From NCBI GenBank assembly GCA_049841135.1, contig JASGHK010000001.1:744001-808000 (forward strand): a stretch of DNA of 64,000 nucleotides, in the 5' to 3' direction. The position numbers and the translations under genes are program-made. Origin of the DNA: JACRCT01 sp049841135 (GTDB lineage: Bacteria > Myxococcota > Myxococcia > Myxococcales > UBA5297). Below the pieces are notes generated by a model. That model saw only the letters and a list, made by a program, of their open reading frames with translations. It made no database searches and was not told the DNA's origin. Numbering within the stretch: position 1 is the first letter of the stretch; every line of letters starts with the position of its first letter. Below, piece after piece: positions 18,712-26,927 of this stretch.

Positions 18712-19782
18712 TCACCACTCGCCGTCCAGCGGGTCCTGCGGCACCGCGAGGCCGTGGACCTGCTTCATCGAGACGTCCACCGGATCGTCGTCTTCGACGC
18801 CGACAAAGCCGTGGTCCTGGTCCTTCTGGAAGACGCTCTTGACCTTCTGGAGGATGGAGGACGGCGCCACGTCGCCCTTCTGCTCGTCATAGAGCTTGAA
18901 CCAGGGGTAGCCGTGCTCGGTGTAGGTCCGCGGCGAGACCGGGGTCGCCGGAGGCGCTTCGCCGGTGATCTCGGTCCACAGCTGGCTGTTGACGATGTGG
19001 ACGAAGACCCGGCCGTAGTTGGACTCGTCCCAGGTCGAGAGGCCGTAGGGGTCCGGGTAGATCTTCTGGGTCATCGTCCCGCCGGCCGAGAGGCCCATCT
19101 CCGCCCCCTTCTTCATCGCCTTGGGCGGCGCGGCGCTCTCGCAGCACATCCCGGCCGGGGCCGGCGCCGCGGCGCAGCAGCGAGCGGCGGCCATCCGCGG
19201 CGGAGGCGGCGGACGCTCCGGGAAGCGGCCCGGCTTGGGCTCGATCACCATCAACTGCAGCCCCCCGTGCTCCTCCTTACCCGTGACCTGGCCTTCGACC
19301 GTGTAGCCCATCCCCAGGGGCATGGCGACGAACTGACGGATCGTCCCGGTGCCAGTGTTGAAGCCGTCGAGCCAGGGCTGCGGCGGACAGACGAGATAGT
19401 CCTGCAGCTCCTCGCCCCAGAACGAGGCCTTGGACGGGCCGCTCAACGCCTGGTCCCACGCCTTGCCGGAGACGGCGTTGACCTTGCCCGCCGCGACCTT
19501 GATGGCGTTGGGCCGCCAGTGCCGAGCCTGGATGCTGATCCACATCGCCTCGCGCTGGTACATGGGCAGGAAGACGCCGGAGTGCTTGACCCAGCTCGGC
19601 GGGACGCGGCTGGCGTAGTCCTTGACCTTCCGCAGCGGGAACTCGCCCAGCCCCGGGGGAAGCGGGTAGCTCTTGCCGTCGTCGGGGATGCGCAGCGTGC
19701 GCTGGAACGAGACCGCGGTGCCTGACTTCGACGCCTCATCCCAGAAGACCAGCCGGGAGCCTTCGACCTTGACCTGCAGCAT
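18712..19782 (-). CDS. Uncharacterised protein with a Cys/Pro-rich middle segment
   Basis: A 356-residue protein beginning at 19782 (gagg seven bases upstream) with no signal peptide or membrane helix. The N-terminal 220 residues are beta/alpha mixed (KVEGSRLVFWDEASKSG, MYQREAMWISIQARHW, VAMPLGMGYTVEGQV). A low-complexity linker follows with a run of prolines and two CC pairs (ARCCAAAPAPAGMCCE). The C-terminal part has many aromatic residues and Asp/Pro motifs. The combination of MWISIQARHW and a proline linker suggests a secreted or cytoplasmic scaffold, but I do not recognise a family. It is a clean, strongly coding frame between the GYF-protein and TSUP genes. Confidence 0.7.
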   Translation of the reverse strand: MLQVKVEGSRLVFWDEASKSGTAVSFQRTLRIPDDGKSYPLPPGLGEFPLRKVKDYASRVPPSWVKHSGVFLPMYQREAMWISIQARHWRPNAIKVAAGKVNAVSGKAWDQALSGPSKASFWGEELQDYLVCPPQPWLDGFNTGTGTIRQFVAMPLGMGYTVEGQVTGKEEHGGLQLMVIEPKPGRFPERPPPPPRMAAARCCAAAPAPAGMCCESAAPPKAMKKGAEMGLSAGGTMTQKIYPDPYGLSTWDESNYGRVFVHIVNSQLWTEITGEAPPATPVSPRTYTEHGYPWFKLYDEQKGDVAPSSILQKVKSVFQKDQDHGFVGVEDDDPVDVSMKQVHGLAVPQDPLDGEW

Positions 19783-19891
19783 GGTGTGCCTCCGAAGCGG
19801 CGCCGGGGAGGTTTGGCGCCTTCGAGGCATCAACGCGGCGAGGACGAGGCTTGTGACATCGGACCCGAGCGTCGGCTGCAACCGCTCGTAT

Positions 19892-20707
19892 TCAGGGCCA
19901 AATCGCCCGCACGATGACCAGCGGACCCGGTAGGTCAAGCATCTGCCAGGTCAGCCGCAAGATGAGCCCGCTGACGACCGCGACGAAGACCCAGCGGATC
20001 CACCGGGCCCCCTTGGCGATGGCGGCTCGAGCCCCGAGCGCTCCACCCATGCCATTGCCCACCGCCATGCAGACTGCCAGGAGCGGAATCCAGCTCCCCT
20101 GCGAGAGGAAGAGCACGACGCTCGCCACGTTCGAGGCCCAGTTGACGCTCTTGGCCAGCGCCGAGGCACGCAGGAAGTCGAAGCCGAGCACCGCCACGAA
20201 CAGGAAGATGAGGATCGACCCGGTGCCGGGACCGAAGAAGCCGTCGTAGAGCCCGATGCAGAACGCGATGCCCAGCGACAGCGTCCGCTGGTGCGCCAGC
20301 CCGAACCGGGGCGCGTGGACGGTCCCCAGGTCCGGCTTGAGCAGCGTGAAGGCCAGCATCGCCGCCATCAGCGCGACCATCAGCGGCCGCAGGTAAGGCT
20401 CGAAGCGCCCTTGGAAGAGGTAGGCCAGCCCCACGCCGACCGAGGCGCCGGCCATCGAGCAGAGAACCGGGAAGACCATCTCCCGCGGCTGGAGGATCTT
20501 CGACCGGACGAATTGGGTCGCCGCCACGCTCGTCCCGGTGCAGGAGACGAACTTGTTGGTCCCGAGCAAGGTCGTGATGGGGATGCCGGGCAGGCCCAGC
20601 AGCAGCGAAGGGATGGTGATGAGGCCGCCGCCGCCGACCACGGCGTCGATGAAGCCGGCCACGAAGGCCGCCAGGACCAGCAGGAAGATCGTCGTCGGTT
20701 CGGGCAC
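19892..20707 (-). CDS. TauE/SafE (TSUP) family membrane permease
   Basis: A 271-residue inner-membrane protein starting with GTG at 20707. It has the two homologous halves of the TSUP family: VAGFIDAVVGGGGLITIPSL in the first and GLYDGFFGPGTGSILIF in the second, with about eight hydrophobic segments. Members export or import sulfite, sulfoacetate or other organosulfur anions. The cargo here is not indicated by its neighbours. It is divergent from the Ser/Thr kinase gene. Confidence 0.88.
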   Translation of the reverse strand: MPEPTTIFLLVLAAFVAGFIDAVVGGGGLITIPSLLLGLPGIPITTLLGTNKFVSCTGTSVAATQFVRSKILQPREMVFPVLCSMAGASVGVGLAYLFQGRFEPYLRPLMVALMAAMLAFTLLKPDLGTVHAPRFGLAHQRTLSLGIAFCIGLYDGFFGPGTGSILIFLFVAVLGFDFLRASALAKSVNWASNVASVVLFLSQGSWIPLLAVCMAVGNGMGGALGARAAIAKGARWIRWVFVAVVSGLILRLTWQMLDLPGPLVIVRAIWP

Positions 20708-20884
20708 GTTTCAAGTCCGGTGCGAAGGCGCACCATACCTCGCCGCGGGCGTGTGGACAGTTCCCCCACACCTCGGTAGCATCTTGAACCCACGGCCTTT
20801 TCTCGACGGAGACTGGTTCTGACCTCCACCAACCTCATCTGCCACCTGTGTGGAGCCCGGCCTGCTCCCGACTCGACCTTCGGC

Positions 20885-22867
20885 ATGCGCTGCCCCAAGG
20901 ACGGGTCGGCCATGGTGTCGGAGGACGACCACAAGAAGGCGCCCAAGGACACCATCCTCGGACGGGTGATCGGCGGCAAGTACCCGGTCGTCGGCCTCAT
21001 CGGCCAAGGCGGCATGGGCGCGGTCTACAAGGCCCTGCAGGAGCCCGTCGGACGCGAGGTCGCGCTCAAGGTCATCCGCAACTTCGGCGACGAGTCGAAC
21101 GAGCAGGTCTCCGAGACGCTGCGCGCTCGCTTCTTCCGCGAGGCCAAGGTCGTCGCCAGGCTCGCCAACCCCGCGGCGGTCACGCTCTACGACTACGGCG
21201 CCGAAGACGACGGCGTCATGTACATGGTCCTGGAGTTCGTCAGGGGCCGCCGCGTCTCCGACGCCATCCGCGACGACGGCCCGCTGCCCCCGGGCCGCGC
21301 CCGCGACATCTGCTGCCAGGTCCTCAACGCGCTCGCCGAGGCCCACGGGCTCGGCCTGGTCCACCGCGACCTCAAGCCCGACAACATCATGCTGGTCAAG
21401 GGGCCGTGGGGCGAGGAGCAGGCCAAGGTCCTCGACTTCGGCATCGCCAAGGTCCGCTCCAAGGAGAAGGAGACCCTGGAGACGGGCACCGGCCTGTTGC
21501 TCGGCACCCCGCTCTACATGCCGCCCGAGCAGGCCATGGCCCGCGGCGCGGAGGCGCGGAGCGACCTCTACTCCCTGGGCGTCGTGCTCTTCGAGATGCT
21601 CACCGGCGGCCCGCCCTTCACCGCCGCCACCGTGTTCGAGGTCCTGCTCGCCCACCGCGAGAAGCCGGTGCCGGACATCCCGCCCGAGTTCGGCATTCCC
21701 CCCGCGCTGGAGGCCGTGGTCAAGCGCGCCATGGCCAAGACTCCTGAGGAGCGGTTCGCCGACGCCGCGGAGATGGCCCAGGCCCTGATCGAGGCCGTTC
21801 CTCTCGGGTCGGAGGGCGCGCCCACCGGGACTCCGACGCGCATGCCCAACCTGGCGGGGAGCGCCGCGACGCGCACGCCGCTCCCGGTCGCCGTCCGCCA
21901 GTCCAACTCGCTGCTCAACGCCTCGACCCAGGCGCCCTCGACGCGCACGCCGTTGCCCCCCGGGGTCCGCAAGTCCGGCCCGGGCCTGCTCGAACCCGGC
22001 GCCACCGCGGCTGCACAGAAGGCCGCCCAGAAGGTCTCCGCCGCCGGCGTGCGCAAGAGCCACGCCGAGGTGCACCACTCCGCCAACGGCGCCAGCGTCT
22101 CGGTGCGCACCCCTATCGCCTCGCCCGACGCCAGTGACGAGGACCTCGCGGGAACCGCGCTCCGCGCCACGCCGCGACCCATTCCCGAGGCCGTGCCGCG
22201 CCCGCTCACCCCGCGCCCGGTGACGCCGAGACCTCTGACCTCGCTTCCGCCCGCCGCCGAGGCGGAGATCGCCATGACGGCCGCGCCGACGGCGACCAAG
22301 CCGACGGCGCCCACCGTGAACCCGCAATGGTCCCGCGAGGACAGCGCCGCCGCGAAGAAGGGGTCGGGGGTGAAGGTCGCCCTGGCCATCGCGGGCTTGC
22401 TGGTGCTGGGCGGCAGCGCCGGCGGGACGATGTGGTACCTCAATACCCGCTCCCAGACGGTGAAGGCCATTCCGGACATTCCGACCGAGCCCACCGCCAA
22501 ACCCGACCTGCCCGCCAAGCTCCCGGACACGCCAGCCAAGCAGGACCCGACTCCTGCCACTCCGGACAAGCCCGACCAGCCCGCAGTGGCGGAGACCCCA
22601 CCGGCCAAGACGGACGACCCGCCCGCCGTCGCCGAGTCCGGCCCCGATGCCTCGGTGCCCCAGGTCGCGGTCGCGCCGACGCCGAACCCCAAGCCGAACG
22701 TCGCCGACGACAAGGAAGCCAAGGTCAAGGCCAATCCCAAGGCGCCTCTGCGGCCGAAGGTCGCCGACCCTGCCGCCAAGCTCAAGACCCCGACGGTCAA
22801 GCCGAAGACGAAGGACCCCGGCATGCGTCAGGTCGAAGAGGGCGGCTACAAGACCTCGGTGTTCTGA
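20885..22867 (+). CDS. Membrane-anchored Ser/Thr protein kinase with Pro-rich tail
   Basis: A 660-residue Hanks-type kinase from ATG 20885. The Gly loop GQGGMGAVYK is near residue 40, the VAIK-type Lys follows in REVALKVI, the catalytic loop HRDLKPDN starts at about residue 160, DFGIAK at 184 and a PPEQA activation-loop end. A Pro/Thr-rich segment (about 300-480) leads to one transmembrane helix near 496-518 and a Pro/Lys-rich exterior ending in YKTSVF. The open frame continues upstream without a stop and encodes a CHLCG motif that would pair with CPKDG as a zinc ribbon. This suggests the real start may be a non-ATG codon (CTG near 20819). The two TPR proteins that follow are on the same strand. 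Confidence 0.92.
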   Translation: MRCPKDGSAMVSEDDHKKAPKDTILGRVIGGKYPVVGLIGQGGMGAVYKALQEPVGREVALKVIRNFGDESNEQVSETLRARFFREAKVVARLANPAAVTLYDYGAEDDGVMYMVLEFVRGRRVSDAIRDDGPLPPGRARDICCQVLNALAEAHGLGLVHRDLKPDNIMLVKGPWGEEQAKVLDFGIAKVRSKEKETLETGTGLLLGTPLYMPPEQAMARGAEARSDLYSLGVVLFEMLTGGPPFTAATVFEVLLAHREKPVPDIPPEFGIPPALEAVVKRAMAKTPEERFADAAEMAQALIEAVPLGSEGAPTGTPTRMPNLAGSAATRTPLPVAVRQSNSLLNASTQAPSTRTPLPPGVRKSGPGLLEPGATAAAQKAAQKVSAAGVRKSHAEVHHSANGASVSVRTPIASPDASDEDLAGTALRATPRPIPEAVPRPLTPRPVTPRPLTSLPPAAEAEIAMTAAPTATKPTAPTVNPQWSREDSAAAKKGSGVKVALAIAGLLVLGGSAGGTMWYLNTRSQTVKAIPDIPTEPTAKPDLPAKLPDTPAKQDPTPATPDKPDQPAVAETPPAKTDDPPAVAESGPDASVPQVAVAPTPNPKPNVADDKEAKVKANPKAPLRPKVADPAAKLKTPTVKPKTKDPGMRQVEEGGYKTSVF

Positions 22868-22911
22868 CAGAATCGCGGAGCCGGCTCCGACCGCTCTCTC
22901 CTGGGTGCACC

Positions 22912-24093
22912 ATGCGTCTGCTTCGTCTGCTCCTCGCCCTGGCCCTCCCCTGCGGCGCCTTCACCCTGGCGCTCACGTCCGCGCCGTCTCCGGCGTTGGC
23001 GGCCGAGGACGCGGTCACGCGCAAGAAGGTCCAGACCTACCTCGACCTGGCCGCGGAGCTGTTCAAGTCCTCCGACTTCGAGGGCGCCCTGGGCGAGCTG
23101 CGACGCGCCGAGGCCCTGAGCGAGCTCGCCGTCGTCCGCTACAACATCGCCCGCTGCCTCGAGGAGCTCAGCCGCGACACCGAGGCGGTGGCCGCCTTCG
23201 AGAAGTACCTCTCGCTCAACGATCCCAACGACGGCGCAGCCGAGCGGCAGAAGCGCGCCAAGGACGCCATCGCCCGCCTGCGGGCCCGCTCGTTCGGCGC
23301 CATCGAGGTCAACTGCCCCATCGAAGGCTCGAGCGTGCTGGTCGTCGGCCTGATGCAGATCCCCGAGGTCTGCCCGTGGAAGGGCGACCGGGTCAAGCCG
23401 GGCACCTACGACGTGCAGACCTTCTCTCCCGGCTTCCCGCCCTACGCCGCCCGCGTGCAGGTCAAGCCCGGCGAGACGGTGGCGGTGCTGGGCCAGGGCG
23501 GCGACGGCAAGCCCCCACCCCAGCCGACGGTCAGCCAGACGCCGCAGCCCATCATCCAGCAGCCCCAGCCGATCGCCCAACCCCAACCTCAGCCCGAGCC
23601 CCAGCCCACGACGACGACGCAGCCCACGCCACCGTCCAGCGACCGGCCCTTGGCCCAGGCTCAGGCGCAGTCCCAGAGCGTGGTGGTCGCGACGAGCCAG
23701 CCAGAGCCCGTGCCGGTGAAGATGGTGGAGAAGCAGGTCACCACCCGCTCGACCGGCAAGATCATCGGCGGCACGCTGCTCGGCGTCCTGGGCGTCGGCT
23801 CGCTGGTCGGCATGTCGTACTTCATGGCCGACGGCCAGTCCCGCAACCAGCGCATCAAGAACGGCGGCTTCACGACCTCCGACGAGATCCAGGCCGAGGC
23901 GGACGCCGGCACCACCGACAACGTGCTCGCGGTCCTCTTCGGCGTCGTCGGCGTCGGGACGCTCGTGCCCTCGGTCGTGCTCTTCGCGACGAGCGGGACG
24001 ACGACCACCCAGCGGGTGCCCGCGACGGTGACCCTCGCCCCGGTCGCCACGCCCCACGGCGGCGGGCTGGTGCTCTCCGGGACGCTTCCTTAG
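22912..24093 (+). CDS. Exported TPR-containing protein (paralogue of 25009-26196)
   Basis: A 393-residue protein. A signal peptide ends near SPALAAED. Residues 30-125 contain TPR-like helices (YLDLAAELFKSSDFEGAL, AVVRYNIARCLEELSRDTEA). A small beta domain follows (SSVLVVGLMQIPEVCPWKG) and a long Pro/Gln linker. Two transmembrane-like helices near the C-terminus (IIGGTLLGVLGVGSLVGMSY, VLAVLFGVVGVGTLVPSVVL) would hold it in a membrane. The layout resembles PEGA/TPR proteins of myxobacteria found near Ser/Thr kinases. It follows the kinase stop by 44 bases, so co-transcription is likely. Function unknown. Confidence 0.78.
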   Translation: MRLLRLLLALALPCGAFTLALTSAPSPALAAEDAVTRKKVQTYLDLAAELFKSSDFEGALGELRRAEALSELAVVRYNIARCLEELSRDTEAVAAFEKYLSLNDPNDGAAERQKRAKDAIARLRARSFGAIEVNCPIEGSSVLVVGLMQIPEVCPWKGDRVKPGTYDVQTFSPGFPPYAARVQVKPGETVAVLGQGGDGKPPPQPTVSQTPQPIIQQPQPIAQPQPQPEPQPTTTTQPTPPSSDRPLAQAQAQSQSVVVATSQPEPVPVKMVEKQVTTRSTGKIIGGTLLGVLGVGSLVGMSYFMADGQSRNQRIKNGGFTTSDEIQAEADAGTTDNVLAVLFGVVGVGTLVPSVVLFATSGTTTTQRVPATVTLAPVATPHGGGLVLSGTLP

Positions 24094-24110
24094 AGCAGGA
24101 CGGCGCACGT

Positions 24111-24152
24111 CACCCCGAGCTTGGAGTGCGACACCCCGAGCTTGTCGAGGGG
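24111..24152 (+). repeat. Short tandem repeat unit caccccgagcttg
   Basis: The 13-mer caccccgagcttg occurs at 24111-24123 and 24132-24144, a 21-base period, the second copy continuing into tcgagggg. Similar 'accccgagcttgtcgagggg' elements are widespread intergenic repeats in bacteria. The rest of the gap to 24232 shows no gene. Confidence 0.5.
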
Positions 24153-24232
24153 CCAGCCTTCGGTCCTTCCTTTGAAGAGACCCGCTCGTCGACGGGCCAG
24201 CCCGCTTCGCGCAGGCTGCTGCGCGCGGCCTG

Positions 24233-24841
24233 CTACTGGTAGCAGAGGCCCCAGTCCGCCGGGAAACCGGACATGGCGTAGGTGCAGTGCTTGTTGGTGT
24301 TGGCGCACGAGTTCTTGAAAGGCGTGCAGATCTCGGTGCAGACGTAGCTGTCGTTGTTGTACTTCTCGGGCGCGCAGGTCAGCCCGTAGTAGCAGGTCTC
24401 GACGCCGAAGCAGGACCCGTTCTCGCGGATGCTCCCGGCGCTGGTGCAGGCCGGGACCAGGTCGTACTCGCCCTGCACGCCGCTCATGATGAGCTTGCAG
24501 TCCTGGCCCGGGCAGCCGTTGGTGATGCCGCTGCACTTGACCCCGCACGCCGAGCCGCCGTTGGTCAGGCCGACGCAGACGCCTTGCCTCGCGCCCTCGT
24601 TGCAGTCGCTGTGGTACTCACACTGCCGCTTGACGACGGTGCCTCCGTCCGGAGTGCCGGCGCCGGTGACGACGCACGAGTCGGAGACGCAGTCGAAGCC
24701 GTCCGGGCAGGTGGAGTCCTGGGCGCACGGGAACGGGGCCAGACCATCCAGAGTGCTGGCACACCCCACCGCTCCGCTGGCGAGCGCGGCGAGCGCCATG
24801 AGGGTGATCACGCGCGGGCCTGAGCTCCTGGCGTTCGTCAT
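24233..24841 (-). CDS. Small Cys-rich lipoprotein
   Basis: A 202-residue lipoprotein starting at 24841 (aagga a few bases upstream). The signal ends in SGAVGC. The mature chain holds about 20 Cys in pairs (CAQDSTCPDGFDCVSDSC, CEYHSDCNEG, CGVKCSGITNGCPGQDC), a pattern typical of disulfide-rich myxobacterial surface lipoproteins of unknown role. It is inverted between two paralogous TPR genes and divergent from 25009, whose start lies 167 bases away. No enzymatic motif. Confidence 0.75.
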   Translation of the reverse strand: MTNARSSGPRVITLMALAALASGAVGCASTLDGLAPFPCAQDSTCPDGFDCVSDSCVVTGAGTPDGGTVVKRQCEYHSDCNEGARQGVCVGLTNGGSACGVKCSGITNGCPGQDCKLIMSGVQGEYDLVPACTSAGSIRENGSCFGVETCYYGLTCAPEKYNNDSYVCTEICTPFKNSCANTNKHCTYAMSGFPADWGLCYQ

Positions 24842-25008
24842 ACGGTTCCTTCCCATCCCATCCAGTCGGCCCTGAATGCCCTCGAAGCGGAGCACGTCCC
24901 CTTTTCGCCCAAACGGCGCGGCCTTGGCAAGCGTGCGAGACGAACGCCCGTCTGTTGTCCGCCCGTGCATCGTGACAGAATGCGCTACTTCTGATCAGGA
25001 GGTTGCCC

Positions 25009-26196
25009 GTGCGTAGCGCTTCTCTCGTCGCCGTCCTGGCCTGCACGCTCGCCGTCACGGTCGCCGCTCCGACCGAATGCCGGGCCGCCGAGGACACGCT
25101 GACCCGCAAGAAGGTCCAGACCTACCTCGACCTGGCCGCCGACCTCTTCAAGAGCGGCGACTTCGCCGGCGCCCTCCAGGAGCTCCAGCGCGCCGAGCAG
25201 CTCAGCGACCTCGCGGTGGTGCGCTACAACATCGCCCGCTGCTACGAGGAGCTGAAGCGCGACGCCGAGGCCATCACCGCGTTCGAGAAGTACATCTCGC
25301 TCAACGACACCACGCCGGGCGCCCCGGACCGGATGAAGCGGGCGCAGGAGACGGTCGCACAGCTCAAGGCCACCCTGGCGAGTCAGCCGCCCCCCAGCAA
25401 CGCGCCCTCGACGCTGGGTACGCTGGAGATTGCCTGCCCCACCGCCGGCTCGAGCGTGATGATCATCGGCCTGATGCAGACCCCGGTGACCTGCCCGTGG
25501 CGCAGCGACACCGTGCCCGCCGGCTCCTACGACGTGCAGACCATGGCCCCCGGCCAGCCGCCGCTGCTCACCCGCGCCGAGGTCGCCGCCGGCCGCACCA
25601 CCGCGGTCATCGCCCAGGCCACCCGCCCCGCCACCGCTCCGGTCCCCACCGTCGCCGCCCCGCCCGCCGCGTACGGACAGCCGATGGCGCCCGTCCCGGT
25701 GAAGTTCGTCACCGCGCGCGACGGCGACAACATCACCGTCACCGTCGACAACAGCCCGGAGATGACCTGCAAGGCGCCCTGCGAGCTCAACGTCCCGCCG
25801 GGCCGGCACGTGGTGAAGGTCGAGGGCGAGGCCCAGTACATCGACGACCTCAACGTCCCCAAGAACGGCACCAGCACCGCCAAGGTCGGCCGCGCCAAGA
25901 ACGTCTGGCTGGCCCTGGGCATCCCCAGCGTGGTCATCGGCCCGGTTGCGTTCGTCGTCGGCTTCTTCGAGGCCTTCGACAGCCTTCCCATCGGCGCCAC
26001 CCTGATGGCCAGCGGCGCGGTGCTGGCCATCGCCGGCGGCATCGTCGGCTTCAAGCTCAAGGGCAACAACGCCATCACCGTCGAGCACGAGCGCGGCCGC
26101 CGGGCCGAGCGCGAGACCTTCGCGCCGCAGCTCCTCTCGGTGGGCGTCGCCCCGACCAATGGCGGAGGCATGGTCGGCGCGACCTTCGCGTTCTGA
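25009..26196 (+). CDS. Exported TPR/PEGA protein (paralogue of 22912-24093)
   Basis: A 395-residue protein starting at GTG 25009, with a perfect aggagg six bases upstream. The first 230 residues are closely similar to the 22912 protein (RKKVQTYLDLAADLFKSGDF, AVVRYNIARCYEELKRDAEA, SSVMIIGLMQTPVTCPW). The linker is shorter, and a PEGA-type beta domain is inserted (ITVTVDNSPEMTCKAPCELN, PPGRHVVKVEG). Two C-terminal hydrophobic segments follow. The PEGA module is a surface-exposed carbohydrate-associated or scaffold-like fold. The pair arose by duplication; the difference in their second halves suggests distinct partners. Confidence 0.78.
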   Translation: MRSASLVAVLACTLAVTVAAPTECRAAEDTLTRKKVQTYLDLAADLFKSGDFAGALQELQRAEQLSDLAVVRYNIARCYEELKRDAEAITAFEKYISLNDTTPGAPDRMKRAQETVAQLKATLASQPPPSNAPSTLGTLEIACPTAGSSVMIIGLMQTPVTCPWRSDTVPAGSYDVQTMAPGQPPLLTRAEVAAGRTTAVIAQATRPATAPVPTVAAPPAAYGQPMAPVPVKFVTARDGDNITVTVDNSPEMTCKAPCELNVPPGRHVVKVEGEAQYIDDLNVPKNGTSTAKVGRAKNVWLALGIPSVVIGPVAFVVGFFEAFDSLPIGATLMASGAVLAIAGGIVGFKLKGNNAITVEHERGRRAERETFAPQLLSVGVAPTNGGGMVGATFAF

Positions 26197-26282
26197 TCGA
26201 GGGCGCGAGTCGTCGATTCCGCGACTACGCCGCTTCGCCCAACCCTCCCCGACGCGCTGCCCCTTGCGGCTCGAGCGTCACG

Positions 26283-26807
26283 TCACTCGTCCATCCGGTA
26301 GGTGCCGTCGGCGCCGCCGACGTCCTTGCGCTCGGACGTGGTGCCGATGTTCCCGCCGCAGCGCGGGCACTTGGTGGCCTGCGAGGCGATGGAGGTCTCG
26401 GCCCCGCAGAACTGGCACTTGCGCACGAAGAGCTTGGGCTGCAGGTCCTTGAAGACGTAGCCCGCGCCCTTCTTCTCGCACAGCCGCTGGCGCACGAGCG
26501 TCTCCAGGATGGGGAGCGCCAACGCGGCCCTGCGTCCGAGCGCCGCGCCGATCTCCATCTCCGAGAGCTCGCCGTTGCGCTTGCCGGCGGCCGCCAGCAG
26601 CTCGGCCAGGACCTGCTCCGGCGCGTCGGCGTCGCCGGCGCGGAACCAGCGGATGCCGAAGCCCAAGAGGACCGCCCCGGCGCCCAGGCCCAGGGCCCCC
26701 ACCGCGTAGCGCGAGCCCTCCCCCTTCGCACCGACGACGAACAGCAGCCCCAACAGGAACAGGAGCCCGCCACCGACGGCCAGGACGACACCGACTCCGC
26801 GCTTCAT
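26283..26807 (-). CDS. Small membrane protein with C-terminal zinc ribbon
   Basis: A 174-residue protein starting at 26807 (gaggagg upstream). Two adjacent N-terminal membrane helices (VGVVLAVGGGLLFLLGLLFV and YAVGALGLGAGAVLLGFGI) are followed by a cytoplasmic winged-helix-like region (SEMEIGAALGRRAALALPIL) and a zinc ribbon CQFCGAE...CPRCGGN near residue 130-150. It lies 120 bases downstream of the radical-SAM cluster on the same strand, so it may be its last member. The zinc ribbon resembles that of the coiled-coil protein next door in spacing, which supports a functional link. Function unknown. Confidence 0.68.
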   Translation of the reverse strand: MKRGVGVVLAVGGGLLFLLGLLFVVGAKGEGSRYAVGALGLGAGAVLLGFGIRWFRAGDADAPEQVLAELLAAAGKRNGELSEMEIGAALGRRAALALPILETLVRQRLCEKKGAGYVFKDLQPKLFVRKCQFCGAETSIASQATKCPRCGGNIGTTSERKDVGGADGTYRMDE

Positions 26808-26893
26808 CGCCGCCTCCTCCTCCGATTCCTCTGATGCTCGGGATGCGTCTGGAGTGGCTCCGCCGGTCCCGATCGCTGCTGGCGCTCAACCAT

Positions 26894-26918
26894 CCCCGCG
26901 CGCTCACGCTTGAAGCTC
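26894..26918 (+). repeat. Dispersed intergenic repeat, copy 3
   Basis: Begins ccccgcgcgctcacgcttga. It matches the copies at 11876-11899 (inverted) and 12136-12160. It lies just downstream of the coiled-coil gene stop. Confidence 0.6.
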
Positions 26919-26927
26919 GTCAGCCCG

